From assembly GCA_022072085.1 (NCBI GenBank), contig JAJVII010000020.1, forward strand, positions 1 through 64,000: a stretch of DNA of 64,000 nucleotides. The letters are read 5' to 3'. Shown here piece after piece: positions 26,190-34,675 of the stretch (its first letter is position 1; each line of letters begins with the position of its first letter). Position numbers and translations under genes: made by a program. The notes under the pieces were generated by a model, which worked only from the letters and a program-made list of their open reading frames with translations, did not search any database and was not told the DNA's origin. The DNA comes from Phycisphaerae bacterium (GTDB lineage Bacteria > Planctomycetota > Phycisphaerae > JAJVII01).

Positions 26190-27659
26190 ATGGCCAAGCG
26201 CCGGCGACAGTTCATCTGCCAGCAGTGCGGGGCGGTCCATTCGACGTGGATGGGCAAGTGCCCGGACTGCGGGCAGTGGGATTCGCTCGTCGAGCAGGCC
26301 GTCGTCGCCGACGATCCGCATCGGCCCGAGGCCCTGGCCGGCATCGGCGCCTACGGCTCGCTGCCGGGCGAGGGGCTGACGGCCGCCGACGCGTCGTTCG
26401 GATCGGGCGAGCCGTCGGCGCTGCCGGCCATCACGCCCGCGTCCGAGCCTGTGCCCATCACCGACCAGCTCGACGTGCAGGTTCGCCGGTTGGCCAGCGG
26501 CGTCGGCGAGTTCGACCGCATCCTCGGCGGCGGTGTCGTGCCGGGCTCGGCGGTCCTGCTGGGCGGCGACCCGGGCATCGGCAAGAGCACGCTGCTGCTC
26601 CAGGCCGCCGATCGGCTGGCCGTTGCCGGCCACGACGTGCTCTACGTCACCAGCGAGGAGTCGGTGCGGCAGACGCAGATCCGCGCACGGCGGCTGGGCA
26701 TCGCCAGCCCGGCGCTCAAGGTGCTTGCGGCCACCAACCTGGACCTGATCGCCAGCCAACTCGTCAAACTCCGCCCGGCAGCCGTCGTCATCGACTCGAT
26801 CCAGATGGTTTACAAGCCGTCGCTGCCGGCGGCGCCGGGGACGGTGTCGCAGCTCCGCCAGTGCGGGCTGGAACTGGTCTACCTGGCCAAGGCCACCGGC
26901 TGTGCGGTCGTCTTTGTCGGCCACGTCACCAAGGCCGGAACCATCGCCGGCCCGCGGCTGCTGGAGCACATCGTCGACACGGTGCTCTACTTCGAGGGCG
27001 ACCGGCACCAGACCTATCGCATGATCCGTGCCGTCAAGAACCGCTACGGCTCGACCAACGAGATCGGCCTGTTCCGCATGACCGACGGCGGGCTGGAGGA
27101 AGTGACCAACCCCAGCGAGCTGTTTCTCGCGGACGCGGCCGACCGCTCGGCCGGCGGCGTGGTGACGGCCGCCGTCGAGGGCAGCCGCGTGATCCTCGTC
27201 GAGGTGCAGGCGCTGACGACGACGGCTGGCTTCGGCGCCCCCAAACGCAAGGTCAGCGGCGCCGACGCGTCGCGCGTCGCGATGATCATCGCCGTGCTGG
27301 AGAAGCGGGCCGGCCTGCACCTGGCGGACCAGGACGTGTTCGTCAACATCGTCGGCGGAGTCAAGGTTGTCGAGCCGTCGGCCGACCTGGCGATCGCGCT
27401 GGCGATCGGCGGGGCCTACGCCGAGCGGGTCGCCCCGCCGCGCTGCATCGCCCTGGGCGAGGTCGGCCTGGGCGGCGAACTGCGCAGCGTCGGGCAGTTC
27501 GACCTGCGGCTGGCAGAAGCCGAGAAGCTCGGTTTCGCCCACGCGATCCTGCCGACCCGCAGCGCCGATGCCGCCAAGCACAGCAAACTGACGCTGCACC
27601 CCTGCAAGCGACTGGACCAGGCCCTGGAGTGTCTGGACAGACCCGGTCCCGGGCAGTGA
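26190..27659 (+). CDS. radA: DNA repair protein RadA
   Basis: A 489-residue RecA-like helicase that helps branch migration in recombinational repair. The N-terminal zinc finger has CQQC (10-13) and CPDC (24-27). Walker A is GGDPGIGKSTLL near residue 124. The RadA-specific motif is KNRYGSTNEIG. The C-terminal third is the Lon-protease-like domain. The ATG at 26190 follows GGGAG. The last 27 codons are duplicated at 28324-28413. There is a gap of 58 bases to the next gene. Confidence 0.97.
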   Translation: MAKRRRQFICQQCGAVHSTWMGKCPDCGQWDSLVEQAVVADDPHRPEALAGIGAYGSLPGEGLTAADASFGSGEPSALPAITPASEPVPITDQLDVQVRRLASGVGEFDRILGGGVVPGSAVLLGGDPGIGKSTLLLQAADRLAVAGHDVLYVTSEESVRQTQIRARRLGIASPALKVLAATNLDLIASQLVKLRPAAVVIDSIQMVYKPSLPAAPGTVSQLRQCGLELVYLAKATGCAVVFVGHVTKAGTIAGPRLLEHIVDTVLYFEGDRHQTYRMIRAVKNRYGSTNEIGLFRMTDGGLEEVTNPSELFLADAADRSAGGVVTAAVEGSRVILVEVQALTTTAGFGAPKRKVSGADASRVAMIIAVLEKRAGLHLADQDVFVNIVGGVKVVEPSADLAIALAIGGAYAERVAPPRCIALGEVGLGGELRSVGQFDLRLAEAEKLGFAHAILPTRSADAAKHSKLTLHPCKRLDQALECLDRPGPGQ

Positions 27660-27717
27660 ACACGAAAAGGGAAGAAGCGACGACGGACCATTTCGACTCG
27701 CAATCAGGAGATGCACC

Positions 27718-28194
27718 ATGACCACGCCCGAATCTACCCCGCAGCCCCAACCCGCAGCAGATGCCGACGCCGCCCGAGCCGGGCGCGGACGCCTCTGGCT
27801 CCTGGTCGGCGGCGGGGCGGTCATTGCGGCCGCCGTCGTCCTGCTGATCTGGTCGCCCTGGTCGGGCCCGGAGGTCCCGGGCCGCCTGGCCCATGCCGTC
27901 GACCTGGTGACCGGCGAACTGACGCCGGAAGACCCGGAGCGGGACCTCATGCTCCTGGTGGAACTGGACCGCGACGTCAAGATGGAAGACACCTGCGTGA
28001 TGGCCGACAAGCTGCGATGCGAGTGTCGCAATGCGGTCATGACCATCGGGTCGGCCAAGGAGGGCGTCACGAAGACGCGGCTGATCTTCGCGGTCCCCAA
28101 GTCGCACGGCAATCTCGTGCTTCACGTGCCCGACGGCAGGCCGATGAGGGTGAAGGTGGAGGGCAAGGTCGCTGACCGCCTGCGCGGGTATTGA
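27718..28194 (+). CDS. Membrane-anchored protein of unknown function
   Basis: A 158-residue protein with an Ala/Pro-rich N-terminus, one transmembrane helix (about residues 26-45, LLVGGGAVIAAAVVLLIW) and an extracytoplasmic domain of about 110 residues. The domain contains two close cysteines (RCEC). I do not recognise the family. GGAG precedes the ATG. The gene sits between radA and a diverged copy of radA's end, so it may have been brought in by a duplication event. Confidence 0.65.
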   Translation: MTTPESTPQPQPAADADAARAGRGRLWLLVGGGAVIAAAVVLLIWSPWSGPEVPGRLAHAVDLVTGELTPEDPERDLMLLVELDRDVKMEDTCVMADKLRCECRNAVMTIGSAKEGVTKTRLIFAVPKSHGNLVLHVPDGRPMRVKVEGKVADRLRGY

Positions 28195-28227
28195 TGCCCG
28201 TCTGCCCGGGCAGGGGCCGATGCCGGC

Positions 28228-28320
28228 CACAGAATGCGTTTGGCCGGGGGCCAAGGGGTCTGGCAGGCGATCGGCCGGGTTGCCCCTATCCATCATCTCC
28301 GGCACCCCCCGACCCGGCCG
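28228..28320 (+). repeat. Direct repeat, copy 1, downstream side of PEP-CTERM gene
   Basis: A 50-base block (28228-28277) starting CACAGAATGCGTTTGGCC is identical to 30052-30101. Weaker matches continue through TGCCCCTATCC and GACCCGGCCG to about 28320. It contains the hairpin TTGGCC-GGG-GGCCAA. With its twin it brackets the PEP-CTERM gene at 28492-29673. It has no coding signal. Confidence 0.88.
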
Positions 28321-28323
28321 GCG

Positions 28324-28413
28324 ATGGCGCGAGAGCACAGCAAGTTGACGTTGCACCCCTGCAAGCGACTGGACCAGGCCCTGGAGTGCCTGGACAGGCC
28401 CGGCTCACAGTGA
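28324..28413 (+). pseudogene. Duplicated 3' tail of radA
   Basis: An open frame of 29 codons from the ATG at 28324 reads as the C-terminus of RadA (HSKLTLHPCKRLDQALECLD, then RPGSQ), against RPGPGQ in the intact gene at 27577-27659. The first residues (MAREHSK) are diverged from ADAAKHSK. Synonymous differences dominate, so the copy is not brand new. It lacks any ribosome site and is too short to function. It is evidence of a past local duplication or recombination. Confidence 0.85.
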
Positions 28414-28430
28414 CACGCCCGAAGCGAAAA

Positions 28431-28454
28431 GGCCCCGGTCGTCCGACCGGGGCC
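28431..28454 (-). terminator. Terminator of PEP-CTERM gene
   Basis: GGCCCCGGTC (28431-28440) pairs with GACCGGGGCC (28445-28454) over GTCC. On the minus strand it is followed by TTTTCGC. It lies 37 bases after the stop of the PEP-CTERM gene. Confidence 0.8.
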
Positions 28455-28491
28455 CTTGAGTTGGAACAGGACTGTTGCGACTGACCGGTTC

Positions 28492-29673
28492 TCAGCGCCC
28501 GGTCTGCCGGCGCCGGCGGTGCGCGCCCAACAGGCCCAGGCCGCCCAGAGCCAGGAGGCCCAGAGTGGCCGGCTCGGGCACGGGGGTCGTGAAGATGAAG
28601 ACATTGTGCCCGGCGCTGACGTAAACCACAGATGCGTCGTCGTTGACGGCCAGGCCGTTGGCAGCAACGTCGACGCTATTGGCGCTGTCACGAAGCAGGC
28701 CCGTCAGGTTGAGATACAGGTTCGTGCTGTCCGGATCCAGGTCGATCTGCGTCCAGTCGTTGGTCGACACATCGTTGATCGTAACGGCCGACAGGTAGGC
28801 GCTGGTCCCGCTGCCGGTCAGAATGAACAGCTTGCTCTGGTCGGCCGTGGCGGCCAGTGCAATGGCGGTGTCGCTGGCGGAGGGGACCAGTCCCTGGATC
28901 TGGACGGTACTCAGGAAGTTGGAGTTGGTGTTGGTGACCGCCGATCGCGTTCCAATGGTCGTGGCGCCCGGGGCTGTGGTGTAGGTGGCCGACGTGGTGA
29001 TCTTGCGCACCACGTTGCTGGAGCCGGTGTTGTTGATAGTCAGGAACGTGTAGTTTCCGCCGACTGTTCCGACATAGGCCAGCCCCGCGTGGAATTGTCC
29101 GGTGGTCAGCGACCCGACGCTGAGCAGTTGAGCCGACTGCACCGGGCTGCCGGTGGTCCCGTCGGTCAGGACGTCAGCGCCGGTCTGGGAGATCGCCGCG
29201 TTGAACTCGACGATGGGCGCCGTGTTGCCGTTGCCGGCCTTGCCGAACATGGCCACGCCGGGCACGTAGGCGAAACCGCCGTAGCCCCAGTTGCTGACGA
29301 TTGTGTCCTTGGTATTGCCGGTCACACTGCCGGCGTAGAAATCGGTCACGTTGGGAGTCGATACGTAATGGCGAAGGCGGCCGGTGTAGGAGTTGACCCC
29401 GGCGTTGCCCAGGTCGCCCATCACCGACACGTCGATCAGGAATATCTGCGGTGTCGAACCCGGGCCCCCCCAATACCAGTCAAGGTGATCGGTGCTGAAG
29501 TTGTAGCCGATCTGCCCGGGCGTCCCGCCCGAGGTGGAGGGCGTCCGCAGCACCTGGGCCACGCCGCCGACCTCCAGCCGCTGGTAGAGCGGGGCGGCTG
29601 ACGCCGTCGAGACGCCGATCAGATTGAATAGCGCGACCGTTGCGGCCGCGACTGCCAACGAGCGAATTGTCAT
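28492..29673 (-). CDS. PEP-CTERM protein, possibly beta-propeller
   Basis: A 393-residue exported protein. AAGGAG lies six bases before the ATG at 29673, which opens a signal peptide (MTIRSLAVAAATVALFNLIG, cleavage near ASA). The C-terminus has VPEPATLGLLALGG and an RRRR cluster, the PEP-CTERM tail. The body is rich in Ser, Thr and Gly beta-strands with repeating units such as LNLTGLLRDSANSVDVAANG and AVNDDASVVYVSAGHNVFIF, suggesting a propeller. Its function is unknown. It is followed by a good terminator and bracketed by a direct repeat. Confidence 0.85.
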   Translation of the reverse strand: MTIRSLAVAAATVALFNLIGVSTASAAPLYQRLEVGGVAQVLRTPSTSGGTPGQIGYNFSTDHLDWYWGGPGSTPQIFLIDVSVMGDLGNAGVNSYTGRLRHYVSTPNVTDFYAGSVTGNTKDTIVSNWGYGGFAYVPGVAMFGKAGNGNTAPIVEFNAAISQTGADVLTDGTTGSPVQSAQLLSVGSLTTGQFHAGLAYVGTVGGNYTFLTINNTGSSNVVRKITTSATYTTAPGATTIGTRSAVTNTNSNFLSTVQIQGLVPSASDTAIALAATADQSKLFILTGSGTSAYLSAVTINDVSTNDWTQIDLDPDSTNLYLNLTGLLRDSANSVDVAANGLAVNDDASVVYVSAGHNVFIFTTPVPEPATLGLLALGGLGLLGAHRRRRQTGR

Positions 29674-30338
29674 GCTGGACTCCTTCAAGCTGGTCCGGGC
29701 GAACTGGCGCCTTCAAACACGCGGACTCTCCCCTTCACTCTTCCGCTCCAGAAAGAGTAGCAAACGGCGTACCACATCAGGCGCCGAGGATAGGGGGAGT
29801 GGTGCGAAATCTGCAAGTGCTGAATTTGCATTTAGTTATGCTTTCAGGCTAGATGGAAAAATTAAGAGGGCCAATTGTTTCCGTCGCTGATCTTGTTGCA
29901 TTTTCGCAACATCTCTTAGCGCAATGTTCATTCCTGGCAACATGGCCTGCTGCCTCTGTCCACCCGTCGAGTGCCCTTGTCCGGGCCCGAGTGAACCGCC
30001 TTGCGCCCCCACCTCCGGGCGGGCTTCCCCGGCCATGGGGCCGACCCCCCTCACAGAATGCGTTTGGCCGGGGGCCAAGGGGTCTGGCAGGCGATCGGCC
30101 GACCTGCCCCTATCCGGCTACCCCCTGACCCGGCCGCGTGCGGCCAATCGCGTTGGCCGACCTCGGCTGCCGCGGATGCAGGGAGTTACAGGCCAATACA
30201 GACTGGTATGCAGTTGCGAGGGGCGGGGCGGGGCAATAGAGTGAACGGCTGGCCGGCCGCCGTCGGCGGATTTCATTTCCATCAGCAAGGGGTGGCCGGC
30301 GGCGGCGCGGCGACGGGACCGTCGGCTCCTGTATCGGC
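29674..30338. other. 665-base intergenic region between divergent genes
   Basis: About 29730-29940 is AT-rich and probably holds the minus-strand promoter of the PEP-CTERM gene, though no clear boxes were found. A small hairpin TGTTGC/GCAACA lies at 29894-29911. The direct repeat occupies 30052-30139. The last 180 bases are GC-rich and carry no recognised signal for the histidine kinase gene. Confidence 0.6.
30052..30139 (+). repeat. Direct repeat, copy 2, upstream side of PEP-CTERM gene
   Basis: The first 50 bases are identical to 28228-28277. The similarity continues with small changes to about 30139 (TGCCCCTATCC, then TGACCCGGCCG). Both copies have the same orientation, 1.8 kb apart. Confidence 0.88.
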
Positions 30339-31583
30339 ATGCCCATGGCACGCAAGACGCGCAAGACTCGAAAGCCCGGCGGCGACGCCCGCCGCCATCC
30401 GCCTGGCCGCCCGGCCGTCGGCGAAGGGGCGGGCCACCTTCGGCTGATGCACGACGTGGCGCTGATCGCCAACGAGGCGACGTCGGCGCCGGTGGCGCTG
30501 GCGGCGGCGATCCGGCGGGTGTGCGAGGAATTCGACTGGCCGGTCGGGCACGTGTTCAACGTCCGCTGGCAGGACGGCCGGGCGGCAATCGAGGACGCGG
30601 GGATCTGGCGGCTGGCCGACGCGAAGCGATACGCGGCGCTGGTAGGGGCGACGCGCGGGGCAAAATTCAGGCCGGGCGTGGGGCTGGTCGGCCGGGCGGT
30701 GAAGGCGGGCCGGCTCCAGTGGATCGCGGACGTGCGGGCCGACCGGCGGTTCGTTCGCGGGCGCGGGGCCGGCGGGGCCAGGCGGCTGGGGGTGCGGATG
30801 GCGCTGGCGGTGCCTGTCAGTTTCCGCGACCGGGTCGAGGCCGTGCTGGAGTTCTTCGCTGCGCAGACGCTGGAGCCCGACGAGCAGATGATCGAACTGA
30901 TGGCCAGCGTCGGGACGTCGCTGGGGCGGGTGATCGAGCGGCAGCGGCTGGGCCAGGAGTTGATCGACGCGGTGTGGAGCCGGCAGCGCTACCTCGGCCA
31001 GGAACTGCACGACAACCTCGGGCAGATGGTGACCGGCGTGAGCATGATGGCCCGCAGCCTGCACAGCAAGCTTCAACAGCGGGGCCTGGCCGAGGCCGAG
31101 GATGCCGAGATGATTGCCGGCACGCTTCAGAAGGTGCGCCAGGAAGTGCGGCGGATGGCCCGCGGCATGCTGCCCGTGCTGATCGACGCGCACGGGCTGA
31201 TGAGCGCGCTGGAGGAGCTGTGCGCGACGGCCGAGGGCCTCTACGGCATCGCGTGCGACTTCCACTGCGAGCAGCCGGTGGCGGTGGAGGACAACAACAC
31301 GGCGACGCATCTCTACCGCATCGCCCAGGAGGCCATCAGCAACGCCGTGAATCACGGCCGCGCCGGACACGTCGCCGTGTCGCTGGAAACGGTCGGCGGG
31401 CAACTTCGGCTGCGCGTTCAGGACGACGGGTCGGGCCTGCCCGCGGAGCTCGACGCCGGCGGGCCTGGCATGGGGTTGCGCATCATGCAATACCGCGCGG
31501 AGGTCATCGGCGGCGACTTCCGCATCGACGCGTCGCCGCACGGCGGCGCGGTGGTCACCTGCACGCTCAGGGAGGAACGCTGA
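30339..31583 (+). CDS. GAF-domain sensor histidine kinase (NarL-type)
   Basis: A 414-residue soluble kinase. Residues about 40-200 form a GAF sensor domain. A HisKA_3 dimerisation helix follows with the phospho-acceptor His224 (YLGQELHDNLGQ). The ATPase domain has AQEAISNAVNHG and DDGSGLPAE. No membrane helix is seen, so it senses something in the cytoplasm. The next gene, one base after the stop, is its response regulator. The first 35 residues are basic and may be over-predicted; ATGs stand at 30339 and 30345. Confidence 0.92.
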   Translation: MPMARKTRKTRKPGGDARRHPPGRPAVGEGAGHLRLMHDVALIANEATSAPVALAAAIRRVCEEFDWPVGHVFNVRWQDGRAAIEDAGIWRLADAKRYAALVGATRGAKFRPGVGLVGRAVKAGRLQWIADVRADRRFVRGRGAGGARRLGVRMALAVPVSFRDRVEAVLEFFAAQTLEPDEQMIELMASVGTSLGRVIERQRLGQELIDAVWSRQRYLGQELHDNLGQMVTGVSMMARSLHSKLQQRGLAEAEDAEMIAGTLQKVRQEVRRMARGMLPVLIDAHGLMSALEELCATAEGLYGIACDFHCEQPVAVEDNNTATHLYRIAQEAISNAVNHGRAGHVAVSLETVGGQLRLRVQDDGSGLPAELDAGGPGMGLRIMQYRAEVIGGDFRIDASPHGGAVVTCTLREER

Positions 31584-31584
31584 G

Positions 31585-32313
31585 ATGGCAACCCGGCGAA
31601 CCAGGCCGACCGCCCGCAAACGGCAGGAAGACCCTGCGCCCGGGCCCGCGGCCCGCGTCGTCCGCGTGATGATCGTGGACGACCATCCCGTCGTGCGGCA
31701 CGGGCTGGCCAGGCTGATCGAGGACGAGCCGGACCTGCGCGTCTGCGGGCTGGCGGCGTCGGCGACCGAGGCGATGGGGCTGCTTCGCAAGGAGCGGCCG
31801 GACCTGGTCGTCGTTGACATCAGCCTGGACGACATCAACGGCATCGAACTGATCAAGCAGATCAAGGCGATGGACCCGACGATCCGCATGCTGGTCTCCT
31901 CGATGCACGACGAGTCGCTCTACGCCGAGCGGGCCCTGCACGCCGGCGCCCGCGGCTACGTCAGCAAGCACGAGGCGACCGAGACGATCATCCAGGCGAT
32001 CCGCTGCGTCATGGGCGGCGGGGTCTACCTTTCCCGCAGCATGACTGAGCAGGTGCTCCAGCACGTCGTCGCGGGCGAACCGGCGCAGGTCGCCTCGCCC
32101 GTCGAAGCGCTGACCGACCGCGAACTGGAGGTGCTGGAGATGATCGGCCGCGGGCTCACGACGCGCGAGGTGGCCGACCGGCTCTGCCTGAGCCCCAAGA
32201 CCATCGAAACCTACCGGGCCAACATCAAGCGGAAGCTCAACCTCTCCAACAGCACGCGCCTGCTCCAGTACGCCATCCACTGGACCCAGTCGCGCGACGG
32301 CGAGCGGGCGTGA
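31585..32313 (+). CDS. NarL/LuxR-type response regulator
   Basis: A 242-residue two-component regulator with a basic N-terminal extension of about 25 residues. The receiver domain has the acidic pair in IVDDHP and the phospho-acceptor Asp78 (LVVVDISLDD). A LuxR-type helix-turn-helix occupies about residues 175-240 (LTDRELEVLEMIGRGLTTRE). It is the cognate partner of the preceding kinase by position. Its targets are unknown. Confidence 0.94.
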   Translation: MATRRTRPTARKRQEDPAPGPAARVVRVMIVDDHPVVRHGLARLIEDEPDLRVCGLAASATEAMGLLRKERPDLVVVDISLDDINGIELIKQIKAMDPTIRMLVSSMHDESLYAERALHAGARGYVSKHEATETIIQAIRCVMGGGVYLSRSMTEQVLQHVVAGEPAQVASPVEALTDRELEVLEMIGRGLTTREVADRLCLSPKTIETYRANIKRKLNLSNSTRLLQYAIHWTQSRDGERA

Positions 32314-32512
32314 GCCTGACGTTGCGGCGTCCGCCGCCCCTGGGCGGCCTAAGCGAAACCCCTAGATGTCTTCACGGACGCCCCCCGATGGCAGGCCGCC
32401 TCACCGGCTGCTCTAATGACCGATGCCGACGAACGGCCTTCCGCCGCCACGCCGCCGGACGGCCGCATGCACACCGCTGACTCGGTTCAGAACAGCCCGG
32501 GGAGGAGGAACC

Positions 32513-32887
32513 ATGGTCACGGTCAACGGAAACCGCGCGCAATTCGAGTTCGTCTGCCCTCAGGCCCGAAACGTCTTCGTCGCCGGTGATTTCAACCAGT
32601 GGCGGACAGACACCGTCCCCATGCGGCACGTCGCCCCGCACCTCTGGCGGGCGCTGCTGGTGCTGCCGCCGGGGGAGTATCACTTCCGCTACTTCGCCGA
32701 CGGGCGGTGGTACACTGACTACGCCGCCTTCGGCGTCGAGCCCGGCCCCCTGGGCGTGGACAGCGTGCTGTGGATCCCCGTCCCGACAAGCACGCCGCGG
32801 ACCCGGGCGGCGGCTGATCAGAGCCAGTCGTCCCCGCCCCGTCCGTCAGGCCGAAGACCCGCCCGCCACCGCCCCGCGGCCACATAG
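32513..32887 (+). CDS. Small CBM48/AMPK-like glycogen-binding domain protein
   Basis: A 124-residue protein. Residues about 1-85 are an isolated CBM48-type starch/glycogen-binding domain, with VFVAGDFNQW (about 19-28), LPPGEYHFRYFADGRWYTD and the usual aromatic residues. The C-terminal 40 residues are low-complexity and rich in Pro, Arg and Ser. The ATG at 32513 follows a strong GGAGGAGGAA. There is no catalytic domain. It may bind alpha-glucans or sense stored glycogen, but this is inference. Confidence 0.8.
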   Translation: MVTVNGNRAQFEFVCPQARNVFVAGDFNQWRTDTVPMRHVAPHLWRALLVLPPGEYHFRYFADGRWYTDYAAFGVEPGPLGVDSVLWIPVPTSTPRTRAAADQSQSSPPRPSGRRPARHRPAAT

Positions 32888-33013
32888 ACGCCCCATCCAA
32901 GTCGGCGGTCCGGTCCGCGCCCGCTGGCTGACCGCTCCGATTTCGGCTATTCTTCTCGTCGCCCGTCCGGGCAGCGGCCCGGGCCATAGCACACCTTGAC
33001 CAGGAGACACGCG

Positions 33014-34483
33014 GTGAGAGCCATCATGGTCATGTTCGACTCGCTCAACCGCCACATGCTGCCGGCCTACGGTTGCGAGTGGACGAAGCTGCCCAACTTC
33101 CGCCGCCTGGCCGAGCGGACGGCCACGTTTGAGCGGAGCTACGTCGGATCGATGCCCTGCATGCCCGCGCGGCGCGAGCTGCACACCGGGAGATACAACT
33201 TCCTGCACCGCAGTTGGGGCCCGCTCGAGCCGTTCGACGACTCCATGCCCGAGTTGCTCCATCAGGCGGGCGTCTATACCCACCTGGCGACCGATCACTA
33301 CCATTACTGGGAGGACGGCGGGGCGACCTATCACTCGCGCTACGGCAGCTTCGAGATCGGCCGCGGGCAGGAGAACGATTTCTGGAAGGGTGAAGTCCGC
33401 GAGCCGGAGAAGCCCGACCTGATCGGCCAGTTCCGCCGCGCCCACATGGTCAACCGCAAGTACATGCGCGCCGAGGGCGACTGGCCGCAGTCGGTGACGT
33501 TCCGGTCCGGCCTGGAGTTCATGCGGACCAACGCTGCGGAAGACAACTGGTTCCTGCACATCGAGACGTTCGACCCGCACGAGCCGTTCCACGCCCACCC
33601 GGACTACCTGGCGCTCTACCCGCACGAGTACGACGGGCCTGAGTTCACCTGGCCGTCCTACAGCCGCGTCACCGAGACGCCCGAGCAGGTCGAGCACTGC
33701 CGGATGAACTACGCCGCCCTGATGAGCATGTGCGACGCGCGGCTGGGCGAGGTGCTGGACCTGATGGACGAGTTGAATCTGTGGGGCGACACGATGCTCA
33801 TCGTGAACACCGACCACGGGTTCATGCTCAGCGAGCACGACTTCTGGGCCAAGTGCCACATGCCCTTCTACGAGGAGGTGGCCCACACGCCGCTGTTCAT
33901 CTGGGATCCGCGCTGCCCCGCCTGCGCCGGGCAGCGGCGCGGGGCGCTGGTGCAGACCATCGACCTGCCGGCGACGCTGCTGGAGTATTTCGGGGTCGAT
34001 CGGCCGGCGTCGATGCAGGGCTGCCCGCTTCGCGATACCGTTGCCACGGATGCCCCGGTCCGCGAGGGGGCGCTGTTCGGCATCCATGGCGGGCACGTCA
34101 ACGTGACCGACGGCCGCTACGTCTACATGCGGGCCCCCGCGTCGCGCGACAACAAGCCGCTGTTCAACTACACCTTCATGCCGACTCACATGCGCGGCTT
34201 TTTCAGGGCCGAGGAACTGGCCGCCGTCGAACTGGCCGACCCGTTCAGCTTCACCCGGGGCCTGCGGACGATGCGGACGCCGGCCAGCCCGTGGCGCGAC
34301 TATCACCAGTATGGCACGCTGCTGTTCGACCTCCAGACCGACCCGCGACAGGATCGGCCGATCCGCGACGCGGCGGTCGAGGCGCGGATGATCGATCTGA
34401 TGACCGGCCTGATGGCGGCCAACGACGCCCCGCTGGAGCAGTATCAGCGGCTGGGCGTGGCGGTCCCGGCGGCGGCGCGGTAG
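33014..34483 (+). CDS. Cytoplasmic-type sulfatase
   Basis: A 489-residue sulfatase. The formylglycine motif CxPxR is present as CMPAR (Cys49-Arg53), with metal ligands in MFDSLNRH and NTDHGFMLSEHD. The enzyme would hydrolyse sulfate esters after maturation of Cys49. No signal peptide is visible, unlike the sulfatase at the window start, so it probably acts on imported oligosaccharides. The start is a GTG at 33014 with AGGAGA seven bases upstream; a TTG at 32996 is less likely. It could instead be a phosphonate or phosphodiester hydrolase of the same superfamily. Confidence 0.88.
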   Translation: MRAIMVMFDSLNRHMLPAYGCEWTKLPNFRRLAERTATFERSYVGSMPCMPARRELHTGRYNFLHRSWGPLEPFDDSMPELLHQAGVYTHLATDHYHYWEDGGATYHSRYGSFEIGRGQENDFWKGEVREPEKPDLIGQFRRAHMVNRKYMRAEGDWPQSVTFRSGLEFMRTNAAEDNWFLHIETFDPHEPFHAHPDYLALYPHEYDGPEFTWPSYSRVTETPEQVEHCRMNYAALMSMCDARLGEVLDLMDELNLWGDTMLIVNTDHGFMLSEHDFWAKCHMPFYEEVAHTPLFIWDPRCPACAGQRRGALVQTIDLPATLLEYFGVDRPASMQGCPLRDTVATDAPVREGALFGIHGGHVNVTDGRYVYMRAPASRDNKPLFNYTFMPTHMRGFFRAEELAAVELADPFSFTRGLRTMRTPASPWRDYHQYGTLLFDLQTDPRQDRPIRDAAVEARMIDLMTGLMAANDAPLEQYQRLGVAVPAAAR

Positions 34484-34561
34484 GCGACGTGGCGTCTTGC
34501 CCGGGCGGAAGGCGGAACCGCTGGGGGCGGGCGGGGTTAGTTTCCACATGAGCCTTCGGCT

Positions 34562-34582
34562 GGGCGCAGAGTCCCTGCGCCC
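34562..34582 (+). terminator. Hairpin after sulfatase gene
   Basis: GGGCGCAG (34562-34569) pairs with CTGCGCCC (34575-34582) over five bases, about 80 bases after the sulfatase stop. There is no T run, so the terminator call is tentative. Confidence 0.4.
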
Positions 34583-34675
34583 GGGCTCGCGGACAGCGCC
34601 TCAGTCCCGTCTTCGGCGCGCCGGTGTCGCGGCTGCACCCGCGGCCGCGAGCGCAGCATGCAAGGAGGAGCGCCC

